A DNA stretch of 64,000 nt from Clostridium ljungdahlii DSM 13528 (GCF_000143685.1 NC_014328.1:1860001-1924000); one strand, 5' to 3'; shown: positions 1-8,584, numbered from the stretch's first letter. Notes: generated by a model not told the origin, from the sequence alone. Numbers and translations are program-made.

Positions 1-79
1 AAATTCTTCGAACTTTACAAGAAAATAATGTAAGGTTGAAGAAAAATATAAGTTAAAAAAATCAATGGGGGAAGAAAAA

Positions 80-1120
80 ATGAAAAAAATATCTAAAATT
101 TTAATTCTATTATTAATAGTGTGTATCTTTGGAGCTTGTGGAAAAAGCACGACTTCTACAAGTACAACTACTGCAGATAGCAATAAAAAAATTACTGTTA
201 CTGATGGATTAGGAAGAAAAATAGAGTTATCCAAGCCAGCTAAAAAGGTGCTAACTAATTATGCTGTAGCAACACAGATATTGTGTGCCTTAGGGGAACA
301 AAATAATATTTTAGGTATAGATGGAAAGGTTATGAAAAATCCATTAGGTTCTTCACCAAAAGCAGGTGCAAGTAAATCGTCTGCTACTAAAGATGCTAAT
401 GAGTTAAATGTGGAACAAGTAGCAGCTGCTAAACCAGATCTTGTTATTATACAAAAAAAGAACAAACAGGTTGTACCAAGCCTTGAAAAAGCTAATATTA
501 AAGTTTTTGTTGTGAATGCAGAGGGTCTTGATGAATTAAAAGCTACTGTGAAAAATTTAGGAATAGTTACTGGTAAAGAAAAAAAGGCAGATGAATTTAT
601 AGATTATTATACAAAAAAGTTAGATTCTATTAATAATAAACTTAAAGGTATAGATCAAAAAAATAAGCCTAAAGTATATATGGCAGGAGGAAGTATGTAT
701 TTAACTCCAGGAAAGAATATGTTTCAAAACTCATTTATTGAATTAGGCGGTGGAATAAATGTGGCAGGTCCTTTAAGTAAAAGTGCTAAGTGGAGTGAAA
801 TATCTGCAGAGCAGTTAATTAGCTGGAACCCTGATATAATAATTCTTACACAATATTCTGCAGTAAAACCTCAGGATGTACTTAATAATGATGGTTTAAA
901 AGATGTAAATGCTGTGAAAAATAAAAAAGTTTATTTGATACCTTCAAAAATGAGTTCATGGGATATGCCTTGCCCGCAGACGATTTTAGGAATAATGTGG
1001 TTAAATACAAAAACAAATCCTGAAGTATTTAAAGATACAAACATAACAAAAGAAGTAGATGATTTTTATCAAAAATTTTATGGAACTACTTATACAAAGC
1101 TTGGTGGTACTTTAGATTAA
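80..1120 (+). CDS. FecB/BtuF-like substrate-binding lipoprotein (copy 1)
   Basis: Membrane-anchored binding protein of the iron-siderophore/cobalamin ABC importer class (TroA-like fold). Residues 1-19 are a signal peptide and the lipobox ends F-G-A-C at Cys20. A Ser/Thr-rich linker follows, then the typical opening 'TVTDGLGRKIEL' and a C-terminal lobe containing 'WNPDIIILTQ' and 'VNAVKNKKVYLIP'. At 346 aa it has the family's normal length. An ATG at 65 is in frame but overlaps the Shine-Dalgarno run (gggggaag), so the ATG at 80 is preferred. An ABC ATPase follows 51 bp later, but no permease lies between them; it may be upstream of the window. The ligand cannot be read from sequence. Three paralogues lie within 10 kb. 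Confidence 0.88.
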   Translation: MKKISKILILLLIVCIFGACGKSTTSTSTTTADSNKKITVTDGLGRKIELSKPAKKVLTNYAVATQILCALGEQNNILGIDGKVMKNPLGSSPKAGASKSSATKDANELNVEQVAAAKPDLVIIQKKNKQVVPSLEKANIKVFVVNAEGLDELKATVKNLGIVTGKEKKADEFIDYYTKKLDSINNKLKGIDQKNKPKVYMAGGSMYLTPGKNMFQNSFIELGGGINVAGPLSKSAKWSEISAEQLISWNPDIIILTQYSAVKPQDVLNNDGLKDVNAVKNKKVYLIPSKMSSWDMPCPQTILGIMWLNTKTNPEVFKDTNITKEVDDFYQKFYGTTYTKLGGTLD

Positions 1121-1171
1121 AATAGAAACGTCCTAAATGTCATAATCTGATAAAAGGAGGAGAGGGCGGAT

Positions 1172-1954
1172 ATGAAGTTAGAAATAAAAAATGTTAGTTG
1201 TGGTTATAGTACAAAAGTGGTTGTAAAAGATATATCCATGAGTGTGAGTTCAGGAGAAATATTGTGCCTATTGGGACCAAACGGTGTAGGTAAAACTACT
1301 TTTTTTAAGACTATATTGGGTTTTTTAAAGCTTAAAGGTGGAGAAATACTCTTGGATGGAGAAAATATACATAACTGGTCTAGAAAACAGCTGGCTAAAA
1401 ATATTGGGTATGTACCACAGGCTCATACACCTCCTTTTCCCTACAAAGTTTTTGATGTAGTATTGATGGGCAGAACTGCCCATCTTTCAATGTTTTCTTC
1501 TCCTACAAAAGAGGACAAAGATATTGCTGAGGAGGCTATAGATATCTTAAATATATCCTATTTAAAAGACAAGATATATACGGAAATAAGCGGTGGGGAA
1601 AGACAAATGGTCTTAATTGCCAGGGCACTTGCACAATCTCCTAAAATGCTTATAATGGATGAACCAACTTCTAATTTGGACTTCGGAAATCAAATTAGAG
1701 TATTGAATCAAATAAAAAAGCTTTCTAAAAGAGGACTAGCAGTTGTTATGACGTCACATTATCCTAATCATGCATTTATATGCTCTACGAAAGTAGCGTT
1801 TATGCAAAGAAACAATGTATTTACAGTAGGTAATGTAGATGAAGTTGTTACAGAAGATATGCTTAAAGAAGCATATGGTATTGATGTAAAGATTATTAGC
1901 GTACCTAATTCAAATGGAGAAGAGATTAAAGCTTGTGTACCCGTGATCAATTAA
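1172..1954 (+). CDS. ABC transporter ATPase, FecE/BtuD/FepC type
   Basis: Cytoplasmic ATPase powering uptake of a chelated metal or corrinoid. Walker A GPNGVGKT is at residues 35-42, the Q-loop Gln at 83, signature SGGERQ at 140-145, Walker B MLIMDEP at about 159-165 and an H-loop His in 'TSHYP' near residue 195. The stretch between the Q-loop and the signature ('FDVVLMGRTAHLSMF...') is characteristic of the iron-complex/B12 subfamily. At 260 aa it is full length. A strong AAAGGAGGAGAG site precedes the ATG. It follows the lipoprotein gene on the same strand and probably shares its transcript. Its permease is not in this window. Confidence 0.93.
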   Translation: MKLEIKNVSCGYSTKVVVKDISMSVSSGEILCLLGPNGVGKTTFFKTILGFLKLKGGEILLDGENIHNWSRKQLAKNIGYVPQAHTPPFPYKVFDVVLMGRTAHLSMFSSPTKEDKDIAEEAIDILNISYLKDKIYTEISGGERQMVLIARALAQSPKMLIMDEPTSNLDFGNQIRVLNQIKKLSKRGLAVVMTSHYPNHAFICSTKVAFMQRNNVFTVGNVDEVVTEDMLKEAYGIDVKIISVPNSNGEEIKACVPVIN

Positions 1955-2106
1955 GACGTATGATAGAATAATTAAATGAAAGTTAACAAGATATAAGTAA
2001 ATATAAAATAACTAAAACAATATATTTTATATTTTTTTAATATGTTATGTTATGTTTTGTTGCAAATTTAACAAAAATATAATATAATATAAACATGTTA
2101 TATATG

Positions 2107-2221
2107 TAATAGTATTTATTACACAACTGGCGATAATAGAATTGACCAGAAATAATGTGATAGTAATTTGAAACAAACAAGAGCGCCTGGACCATATAAC
2201 GTCTAGGTGCTTTTGTTATAT
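2107..2221 (+). ncRNA. structured leader RNA candidate upstream of the DUF364 locus
   Basis: Three nested or serial pairings can be drawn. P1 pairs 2116-2124 with 2057+100 to 2166 (that is 2157-2166) with one bulged A at 2160. P2 is CTGG 2127-2130 with CCAG 2146-2149. P3 is a long stem, 2176-2192 with 2201-2217, of 17 pairs including three G-U wobbles, closed by an 8-nt loop. The single-stranded joiner 2167-2175 contains GAAAC. P3 ends in a short U-rich tract, so it could be a terminator for the upstream ATPase gene or the expression platform of a cis-regulatory RNA. It did not match the Moco, cobalamin, NiCo or c-di-GMP consensus sequences I can recall. Confidence 0.45.
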
Positions 2222-2335
2222 CAAAATGCTTATATAAATTATGATAAAAATAGGTTGATACATCGCTGCGAGAATGTTTAAATCTCTAAAATATTCAAAA
2301 TTAAATTTTTTGAATGCAGAAAGGAGGAAGTACAC

Positions 2336-3352
2336 ATGTTGGAAGAAGACGTATCCATAAGAAAAACTAATTTTTTAGCTCATATTGTATGTCCTATGCA
2401 GCAAATCTTCAGAAGAAACTTTCAAATGAAACTTAACGAATATAAAAGATTAACAGGCAAAACATTCAAGTGCCATATAGCTGTTGGATGTGGTGGAAGT
2501 GATAAGTATGATGATATCTGGAAGGTAAAAAGTATAGAAGACTTTCCTGACATTGTAGCTTCTGTTACATTTGGAAACTTTTTTAGAAAGGATTTCATAG
2601 AGAAATTTGTTTACAAGGGATATTTTAAATCAGTAATAGAAAAAAATGCAAATGAGGACTTTGTAAGAGCAGGACTAGAAGACCCTGATGGTAATTATTC
2701 AGTTTATTCTGTATTTCCGCTTGTAATGCTTGTAGACAAGAACAAATTGGGTAACCTTCCAATGCCGAAAAAATGGAGTGATCTTTTAAAGCCTATATAT
2801 AAAAATAACATAATTGTTTCAGGATCACAAAAAGGTATAGGAGAGCTCCTTCCTCTGTACATATATAAAGATTATGCTGAAAAAGGACTTCAAATGTTGG
2901 CAGCTAACATAAAGGAAGGGTGGCATGCTTCAAAAATGTCTAAAGTAGCAGGAACTTTAAATAATGAAGGGGCTGCAATATATGTGCTTTCATGGTTTTT
3001 TGCTAAAGTGTGTCCAAGAAAGGAGTATGTTTCTGTAGTTTGGCCTGAAGATGGAGCAATTGCAGAGCCTATATATATGCTTGTAAAAAAGTCAAAAATT
3101 AATGAACTGAAGGAAATAATAAATTTTATTACAGGGAGTGAATATGGGCAAAAATGCGCTTCATATTATTTTCCTTCGGCAAATGCTGCAATAGATAATA
3201 ATTTACCCCAGAATGCGTCTTTTAAGTGGTTAGGGTGGGAGTATATTAAGCGCAATGACATTTATGAGGTAAAAGAACATGTAAGAGATAAAATTATGCA
3301 GTACTACAAATTAAAAAATAGGGTTGAGGGGGGATTTAAAAATGAAACGTAG
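2336..3352 (+). CDS. solute-binding-like protein without signal peptide
   Basis: A 338-aa protein resembling the periplasmic solute-binding fold of Fe3+/spermidine-type ABC systems, for example the run 'PLVMLVDKNKLGNLPMPKKWSDLLKP' split by hinge-like segments, and a late 'EIINFITGSEYGQKCA' helix typical of such proteins. It has no signal peptide or lipobox. The N-terminus is charged and contains 'HIVCPMQQIF', so the protein is predicted to stay in the cytoplasm. The ATG follows AAAGGAGG at good spacing. The 3' end overlaps the next lipoprotein gene by 11 bp, so the two are translationally coupled. A remnant of a second copy lies at 4690-4914. The function is unknown. It may be a cytosolic ligand-binding partner of the lipoproteins, which is inference. 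Confidence 0.7.
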   Translation: MLEEDVSIRKTNFLAHIVCPMQQIFRRNFQMKLNEYKRLTGKTFKCHIAVGCGGSDKYDDIWKVKSIEDFPDIVASVTFGNFFRKDFIEKFVYKGYFKSVIEKNANEDFVRAGLEDPDGNYSVYSVFPLVMLVDKNKLGNLPMPKKWSDLLKPIYKNNIIVSGSQKGIGELLPLYIYKDYAEKGLQMLAANIKEGWHASKMSKVAGTLNNEGAAIYVLSWFFAKVCPRKEYVSVVWPEDGAIAEPIYMLVKKSKINELKEIINFITGSEYGQKCASYYFPSANAAIDNNLPQNASFKWLGWEYIKRNDIYEVKEHVRDKIMQYYKLKNRVEGGFKNET

Positions 3353-4454
3353 GATAAGTAAAAGAGCTATAGTAGTTGTTATGGCTATAGTATTTGTCCT
3401 AATTATGTTTTTTGGATGTGGAAATAAAAAAAGTTCTGCAGTCAGTGAAACAGAAAAAGTAAGTATTACAGATATGGCAGAAAGAAACGTTAAAATTCCA
3501 GCTAATATAAACAAGGTACTGTCAGTATCTCCTGCTACTACAACAGCAGTATACATGCTTGCTCCTGAAAAGTTGGTAGGCTGGAATATGAAATTTTCAC
3601 CAGATAATGCAAAATACATACTCAAAAAATATCAAAAACTTCCTATGGTAGGTTCTTGGTCTGGGAAAAATGATATCAATTATGAGACATATATATCCAT
3701 GAAGCCAGATATAGTTATGGATAACTCTGAAAATAATTCTATAACTAAGGTGAGGCAGCAAAAACTTGGAAACATACCTGTGGTAGTTGTACATGATTTG
3801 GATACTCAAAATTTTGTCCCATACATTACATTTATGGGAAAGGTTTTAGGAGCAAAGCAAAAGGCAGACAAATTGATATCTTTTTATAACAATGTAAAGA
3901 AAGAAGTAGAGAGTAAAGTTTCAAATATACCAGATGAACAGAAAGTAAAGGTCTATTATGCTGAAGGACCTAAAGGCTTACAAACTGATTATGATTCAGG
4001 ACCATCAGCTTTTAAAACCAATTATGCTAGTTTAAAAAACAATCAACACACTCAACTTATATATCTTTGTGGAGGACTAAATATTGCAAGGGGCACTGGA
4101 ATTAATAACACCTCAGAAGTTTCAATAGAAAAGGTACTCCAGTGGAATCCAGACGTTATTATAACAAATAATCCTCAATTTTATAAAAGTGTTTACTCTG
4201 ACAGTTCCTGGCAAAATGTAAAAGCTGTAAAGGAACATAGAATATATTTAACACCTACAAAACCTTTTAATTGGGTTGACAGACCACCAGGAATTAATAC
4301 AATAATAGGAATACCATGGACAGCTAAAATGTTGTATCCTGATAAATTCAAGGATATGGATTTAAATAAACTTACCAAAGAATTTTATTCAGAATTTTAT
4401 CATGTGAACCTTACTGATAGTGATATTAATGTTTTGCTTAATAATCAACAATAA
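3342..4454 (+). CDS. FecB/BtuF-like substrate-binding lipoprotein (copy 2)
   Basis: Binding lipoprotein of the iron-complex/B12 class, 370 aa. It has a basic N-terminus (MKRRISKR), a hydrophobic segment to residue 25 and lipobox F-F-G-C at Cys26. The mature part has the usual 'VSITDMAERNVKIP' opening, a 'YETYISMKPDIVMD' lobe-1 helix/strand and 'KVLQWNPDVIITNNP' in lobe 2. A TTG at 3324 is in frame, but GAGGGGGG immediately precedes the ATG at 3342, which fixes the start. It overlaps the previous gene by 11 bp. It is the most divergent of the four paralogues: it carries an insertion of about 20 residues near 'YDSGPSAFKTNYASLK', which may alter ligand choice. Confidence 0.87.
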   Translation: MKRRISKRAIVVVMAIVFVLIMFFGCGNKKSSAVSETEKVSITDMAERNVKIPANINKVLSVSPATTTAVYMLAPEKLVGWNMKFSPDNAKYILKKYQKLPMVGSWSGKNDINYETYISMKPDIVMDNSENNSITKVRQQKLGNIPVVVVHDLDTQNFVPYITFMGKVLGAKQKADKLISFYNNVKKEVESKVSNIPDEQKVKVYYAEGPKGLQTDYDSGPSAFKTNYASLKNNQHTQLIYLCGGLNIARGTGINNTSEVSIEKVLQWNPDVIITNNPQFYKSVYSDSSWQNVKAVKEHRIYLTPTKPFNWVDRPPGINTIIGIPWTAKMLYPDKFKDMDLNKLTKEFYSEFYHVNLTDSDINVLLNNQQ

Positions 4455-4480
4455 ATTTATGGAGGTAGGTGTTTTAGAAA

Positions 4481-4690
4481 TTGTCCGAATCAGAAAAACC
4501 CAAGGTTTATTATGTGAGAGGACCTGATGCACTTACAAGTCATGGACGTAATTCCTATACAGAATGGTATGTGGAAATGGCAGGAGGAACACTTGTAACT
4601 TTTAGAATATGTGGATTTAATTTAAATAATCAAGATGATTTGCTAAATAAGTTTGGAGAAAGGACTATGCTCCAGACAGTCTTAAAAGTT
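4481..4690 (+). pseudogene. fragment of a FecB-like lipoprotein gene
   Basis: Residues read from here, 'KPKVYYVRGPDALTSHGRN' and then 'YTEWYVEMAGG', match the middle of the neighbouring lipoproteins (compare 'KPKVYMAGG...ELGGG' of copy 1). There is no signal peptide, no N-terminal lobe and no C-terminal lobe. After about residue 40 the similarity is lost and the reading frame slides into the remnant of the solute-binding-like gene. The only start is a TTG at 4481, although a GGAGG lies upstream. I read this as the 5' half of a deletion scar within a formerly duplicated module. Confidence 0.72.
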
Positions 4691-4914
4691 AGAAAATTAA
4701 ACATAAAGTCATATTGATTACAGGAAAAGAATTTGGAGGCGAATGTGCAGAAGGCTGCTGTCTGTCACTAAATCCTTGTGTAGATAACGAACTCCCTAAA
4801 AATGCAAAATTCAAGTGGATTGGTTGGAATTATATTAAATCCAATGATATGTGTAAACTAAAGAATTATTTAAATTCTATTTTTATTAACAGCATAAATT
4901 CAAATACCCTTTAA
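4666..4914 (+). pseudogene. 3' remnant of a second solute-binding-like gene
   Basis: The translated end 'ITGKEFGGECAE...NELPKNAKFKWIGWNYIK' is clearly homologous to the last 70 residues of the intact gene at 2336-3352 ('ITGSEYGQKCAS...NNLPQNASFKWLGWEYIK'). Similarity can be followed upstream to about 4666, but with a frame change near 4700-4717 (an in-frame TAG at 4690-4692 in one frame and a TGA at 4715-4717 in the other). Together with the adjacent lipoprotein fragment it shows that a second copy of the gene pair was deleted through the middle. The lipoprotein that follows at 4961 occupies the position expected for the partner of this lost gene. Confidence 0.75.
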
Positions 4915-4960
4915 GAAATGAAAAGTAAGTATTTGACTATTAGGAGAGAAGGATATAAAT

Positions 4961-6055
4961 ATGTTTAAAAAATTAAAAACAAACAATTTAATTATATTAT
5001 TAGTTGTTTTATGCATGATTTTAGTTACAGGTATTACGGGTTGTGAAAATAAGAGTTCGTCTTCAAGTGTAAACTCAAATAAACAATCACAAAGCACTAA
5101 AACTATTGTAGACATGGATGGAAATTCAGTTAAGGTTCCTGTGAAGGTTACTAAAGTGGCAACTTCTTGGCCTGGATTTTGTAATGCACTTTTTACAGTT
5201 AGTGGCAGAAATAATAAAATAGTTGCAACATCTCCTGCTATTAAGAAAAGCTATCCTTGGGCCATTAAATTGTATCCACAACTTAAGAATATATCTTACC
5301 CATTTAATGGAGAAACAACTAATATTGAACAATTGGTAAAGTCTAAACCAGATATAGCATTTTTACGTAAAGGCGACAGTGTACAAAAAGTTAAAGAAGC
5401 AGGTATACCTGTAGTTATGATTGATTATAAACATAATAGCATAGAAGACATAATAAATAGTGTCGTTATAACAGGTAAAGTGCTAGGAGAAAATGAATAT
5501 AAGAAAGCAGAACAGTATAAAGATTATTTTAACAAAAATATAAGTAGAGTATCTTCTATAACGTCTAAAATACCTGAAAATGAAAGACCTAAGGTAATTT
5601 ATCTATCTGTGCAAAATCAAAGTATTTCAGTATGGGGGAGAAACATGCCTCAAAATGAAACTATAAATATGGTAGGAGCAATAAATGAAGCAGCGAATGA
5701 AGTAGATGGATATAAAGAAGTTTCCATGGAGCAAATGCTTAAGTGGGATCCAGATGAGATAATAGTAGATGGGAATCTTAAAAAAAGTAAAGTAGCAAAA
5801 AATCCTTCATGGAGCCAATTAAAGGCAGTAAAAGACAATAAAGTATTTGTAAGTCCTAGTGGTGTCTTTTCATGGGCAAGACTTGGAACAGAATCAGCAC
5901 TGCAATTATTATGGATGGCTAAGAACATATATCCCCAAAAATTTCAAGATATTGATATTGGAAAAGAAACAAAATATTTTTATAAAAATTTCTTTGAATA
6001 TGAATTAAAGGATAATGAGGTTAAAGAAATACTAAATTGTGAAAATCCAATTTAA
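4961..6055 (+). CDS. FecB/BtuF-like substrate-binding lipoprotein (copy 3)
   Basis: A 364-aa binding lipoprotein with a long hydrophobic signal segment (residues 10-27) and Cys28 in a G-I-T-G-C lipobox. It opens 'TIVDMDGNSVKVP', has 'IEQLVKSKPDIAFL' in lobe 1 and 'QMLKWDPDEIIVDG' in lobe 2, and ends in a helical tail. It is visibly closer to copy 4 (9501-10592) than to copies 1 and 2: the two share 'TSKIP', 'SWSQ', 'AVK' and the C-terminal 'FYK.F..Y.L...E' pattern. GGAGAGAAGG precedes the ATG. It is the last binding-protein gene before the GTPase gene, 40 bp away, and probably lies in one operon with it. Confidence 0.88.
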   Translation: MFKKLKTNNLIILLVVLCMILVTGITGCENKSSSSSVNSNKQSQSTKTIVDMDGNSVKVPVKVTKVATSWPGFCNALFTVSGRNNKIVATSPAIKKSYPWAIKLYPQLKNISYPFNGETTNIEQLVKSKPDIAFLRKGDSVQKVKEAGIPVVMIDYKHNSIEDIINSVVITGKVLGENEYKKAEQYKDYFNKNISRVSSITSKIPENERPKVIYLSVQNQSISVWGRNMPQNETINMVGAINEAANEVDGYKEVSMEQMLKWDPDEIIVDGNLKKSKVAKNPSWSQLKAVKDNKVFVSPSGVFSWARLGTESALQLLWMAKNIYPQKFQDIDIGKETKYFYKNFFEYELKDNEVKEILNCENPI

Positions 6056-6095
6056 ACAAGTATTAAAAAGTATATTTATGGAGTAGGTGAAAAAA

Positions 6096-6791
6096 ATGAG
6101 ATTAATTACCGTTTCAGGTCCACCTTCATCTGGAAAGACATCCGTAATTTTAAAAACTATACAGTATTTGAAGTTAAAAAAGCTAAATGTAGGTGTAATA
6201 AAATTTGATTGTCTTTCTACATTTGATGATATTTTATATAAAAAAGCAGATATTCCAGTGAAAGTAGGACTCTCTGGAAATTTATGTCCTGATCACTTCT
6301 ATATAAGTAATATTAATGATTGTGTAAGTTGGGGATGTAAAAACAATTTGGATTTATTAATTAGCGAAAGTGCAGGATTATGTAACAGATGTTCGCCTCA
6401 TATAAAAGGTGTCCTTGCCATATGTGTAATAGATAATCTCTCTGGAATAAATACACCTAAAAAAGTGGGCCCTATGCTAAAATTAGCTGACATTATAGTT
6501 ATAACTAAAGGAGATATTGTATCTCAAGCAGAAAGAGAGGTGTTTTATTTTAAGGTAAAGCAATCTAATCCAAAAGCTTCAATTTTTTGTGTGAATGGTA
6601 TAACGGGACAGGGAGCTTATGACTTAAGTGAAAGTTTAAAAAATGCTTCAGAAGTAAATAACTTAGAAGGAGAAATGTTAAGGTTCACTATGCCCTCCGC
6701 ACTTTGTCCTTATTGTGTAGGTGAAAGGAAGATAGGCAAGGATTATGAAAAGGGAAATGTAAAAAAAATGAATTTGGGGGATGCCATATAA
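6096..6791 (+). CDS. HypB/CobW/UreG-like P-loop GTPase
   Basis: A 231-aa cytoplasmic NTPase of the SIMIBI metal-chaperone class. The P-loop GPPSSGKTS is at residues 8-16, followed by 'NVGVIKFDCLSTFDDILYKK', where HypB/UreG proteins carry switch I. 'LLISESAGLCNRCSPH' sits at the Walker B/switch II position with a CxxC, and 'VITKGDIV' stands for the NKxD guanine-specificity motif (here TKGD). A late 'ALCPYCVG' gives a second CxxC. At least four Cys pairs suggest a bound metal or Fe-S cluster. The family inserts Ni, Co or other metals in a GTP-dependent step; the client here is unknown. The GTG at 6087 lacks spacing to a Shine-Dalgarno, so the ATG at 6096 was chosen. It overlaps the next start by 1 bp. 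Confidence 0.75.
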   Translation: MRLITVSGPPSSGKTSVILKTIQYLKLKKLNVGVIKFDCLSTFDDILYKKADIPVKVGLSGNLCPDHFYISNINDCVSWGCKNNLDLLISESAGLCNRCSPHIKGVLAICVIDNLSGINTPKKVGPMLKLADIIVITKGDIVSQAEREVFYFKVKQSNPKASIFCVNGITGQGAYDLSESLKNASEVNNLEGEMLRFTMPSALCPYCVGERKIGKDYEKGNVKKMNLGDAI

Positions 6792-7813
6792 TGAAGGATA
6801 AAGTTATATCAATTCCTATAAAACACTTAATAAAAGAAGACTCATATATAGAAGACTTTTTTACATCAATTGGAATTAAAAATTATAACAATGAGTGCAC
6901 ATTAGAACAAATAGTAGAAACACTTACAGATGAATTTATTGATGACTGCGGACTTGATAGAGAAGAGATATTAAACCATTTTCAATTGTTTGTTGAGAAA
7001 ATGGAAGAGTTAAAATTAAAATCAGAAAGTCACATTGAATATATAACTATTATAGGAGGACATGACAAGTCAGGAAAAAATGAAAATATAAATATCACAG
7101 TAAAGCCTGGCGAAATCATATCTTTAGTTGGACCTACAGGAGCTGGTAAAAGCAGACTGTTAGCGGATATTGAATGTATTGCACAGAAGGATACTCAAAC
7201 GGGTAGGCAGGTACTTATAAATGGGAAAGTACCTGAAATAGATAAAAGATTTTCTATGGACAATAAGCTAGTGGTACAGCTTTCTCAAAATATGAATTTT
7301 GTAATGGATTTAACGGTTAAGGAATTCATTACAATGCATGCAGAAAGCAGGATGATACATAAAGTAGAAGATACGGTTAAAGCAATAATTGAATGTGCCA
7401 ATGAACTTGCCGGTGAAAAGTTTTCTTATGATGTACCTGTTACACAATTGAGCGGAGGTCAATCAAGGTCACTGATGGTTGCGGATACAGCACTATTAAG
7501 TATATCTCCTATAGTTTTAATTGACGAAATAGAAAACGCAGGTATTGATAGGGGAAAAGCAATAGAATTACTAGTGAAAAAGGAAAAAATAGTTTTTATG
7601 TCTACTCATGATCCTATATTAGCTCTTATGGGCAATAAGAGAATTGTTATAAAAAATGGAGGAATAAATAAAATAATTGAAACTAATTATGCTGAACGAA
7701 AAAATCTTCAGTTGCTTAAAAAATTTGATATAAAAATGACAAAACTTAGAAATACAATACGCAGCGGAGAGGTTATTGATTTTGATGTAAATGAATATTT
7801 ATGTGATTTATAA
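6791..7813 (+). CDS. stand-alone ABC-type ATPase with helical N-terminal domain
   Basis: A 340-aa soluble ATPase. Residues 1-80 are an acidic helical domain that I do not recognise. Residues 83-300 are an ABC nucleotide-binding domain with Walker A GPTGAGKS at 114-121, signature LSGGQSRS near 223 and Walker B 'IVLIDEIENAGIDR', where the usual DEP is DEI, followed by a 'STHD' switch His. No membrane partner is adjacent. The start overlaps the GTPase stop (ATAATG), which indicates translational coupling and suggests the two nucleotidases act in one process. The DEI Walker B and missing permease are reminiscent of soluble ABC proteins that remodel complexes rather than import, but a transport role with an unseen permease remains possible. 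Confidence 0.75.
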   Translation: MKDKVISIPIKHLIKEDSYIEDFFTSIGIKNYNNECTLEQIVETLTDEFIDDCGLDREEILNHFQLFVEKMEELKLKSESHIEYITIIGGHDKSGKNENINITVKPGEIISLVGPTGAGKSRLLADIECIAQKDTQTGRQVLINGKVPEIDKRFSMDNKLVVQLSQNMNFVMDLTVKEFITMHAESRMIHKVEDTVKAIIECANELAGEKFSYDVPVTQLSGGQSRSLMVADTALLSISPIVLIDEIENAGIDRGKAIELLVKKEKIVFMSTHDPILALMGNKRIVIKNGGINKIIETNYAERKNLQLLKKFDIKMTKLRNTIRSGEVIDFDVNEYLCDL

Positions 7814-7834
7814 ATTAAAAATGGGGGAGCAATT

Positions 7835-8584
7835 ATGTGGGAGATATATGATGAGTTAATAGAATTAATACCTAAGGATTTAGTTATAAAAGATTTTGTA
7901 GCAGGATTAAACTGGTTTTTAGTGGAATCTATTGGAACAGGTATGGCAATGACACCTAAAGAGGGAAATTCTTATTTGCAGATAGCGGGTAATGTGGTTG
8001 GAATGAAAGTCTGTGAGGTAGCAAAATTTATAAAATCTTGGAGTAATTATGAAGCGGCTTTAGGGTTAGCAGCAATTAATTCTGTAATTAATACTCCTTA
8101 CAATGTAGAAACATTTAGTGGCATTAAGATAAGTGAACAGCCTAATATTAATGACTTTGAATACATGAAAGATAAAATAAAGGGAAAAAAGGTAGCCGTT
8201 ATAGGACATTTTCCAGATCTTGAACCTTTAGCTGAGATATGTGAACTTTCTATACTTGAAAGAATTCCACAAAAGGGAGATTTCCCAGATCCATCCTGTG
8301 AATATTTATTACCCCAGCAGGAATTTGTGTTTATAACAGGAACTACTTTAATAAATAAAACCTTACCGAGACTTCTTCAGCTTAGTAAAAATGCTTACGT
8401 TACTGTTGTAGGACCTAGTACACCTATGACTAAGTGCTTATATAAGTATGGTATTAATATGCTTGCAGGGACTGTAGTTACAGAACGTAATAAAGTATGG
8501 AATTTAATCAGAGAAGGCGGTAGACATGAATTTTTTAATAATGGGGCGCTCATGGTTAAAATACCTAAAGACAAAGTAAAATAA
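7835..8584 (+). CDS. DUF4213/DUF364 protein (copy A)
   Basis: A 249-aa cytosolic protein of the DUF364 family (PF04016), with the enolase-N-like DUF4213 domain at about residues 1-85 ('WFLVES.GTGMAMTP', 'LGLAAINSVINTP') and a Rossmann-like domain from about 110 ('KVAVIGHFPDLEPL', 'LSILERIPQKGDFPDPSCEYLLP', 'FVFITGTTLINKTLPRLL', 'VVGPSTPMT'). Structures of this family have been interpreted as possible heavy-metal-chelate enzymes; the reaction is not established. The two-domain length is normal. The gene sits just downstream of the ATPase gene, with GGGGGAG before the ATG, and is followed by a paralogue, so the active form may be a heteromer. Confidence 0.9.
   Translation: MWEIYDELIELIPKDLVIKDFVAGLNWFLVESIGTGMAMTPKEGNSYLQIAGNVVGMKVCEVAKFIKSWSNYEAALGLAAINSVINTPYNVETFSGIKISEQPNINDFEYMKDKIKGKKVAVIGHFPDLEPLAEICELSILERIPQKGDFPDPSCEYLLPQQEFVFITGTTLINKTLPRLLQLSKNAYVTVVGPSTPMTKCLYKYGINMLAGTVVTERNKVWNLIREGGRHEFFNNGALMVKIPKDKVK

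Noticed and set aside
1..54. End of an upstream gene at the left edge
   Set aside because: Two frames end at 33 and 54; neither is long enough to recognise, so a permease cannot be claimed.
2107..2221. Moco, cobalamin, NiCo or c-di-GMP riboswitch
   Set aside because: The conserved blocks of these classes that I can recall are not present in order; only generic hairpins and a GAAAC are.
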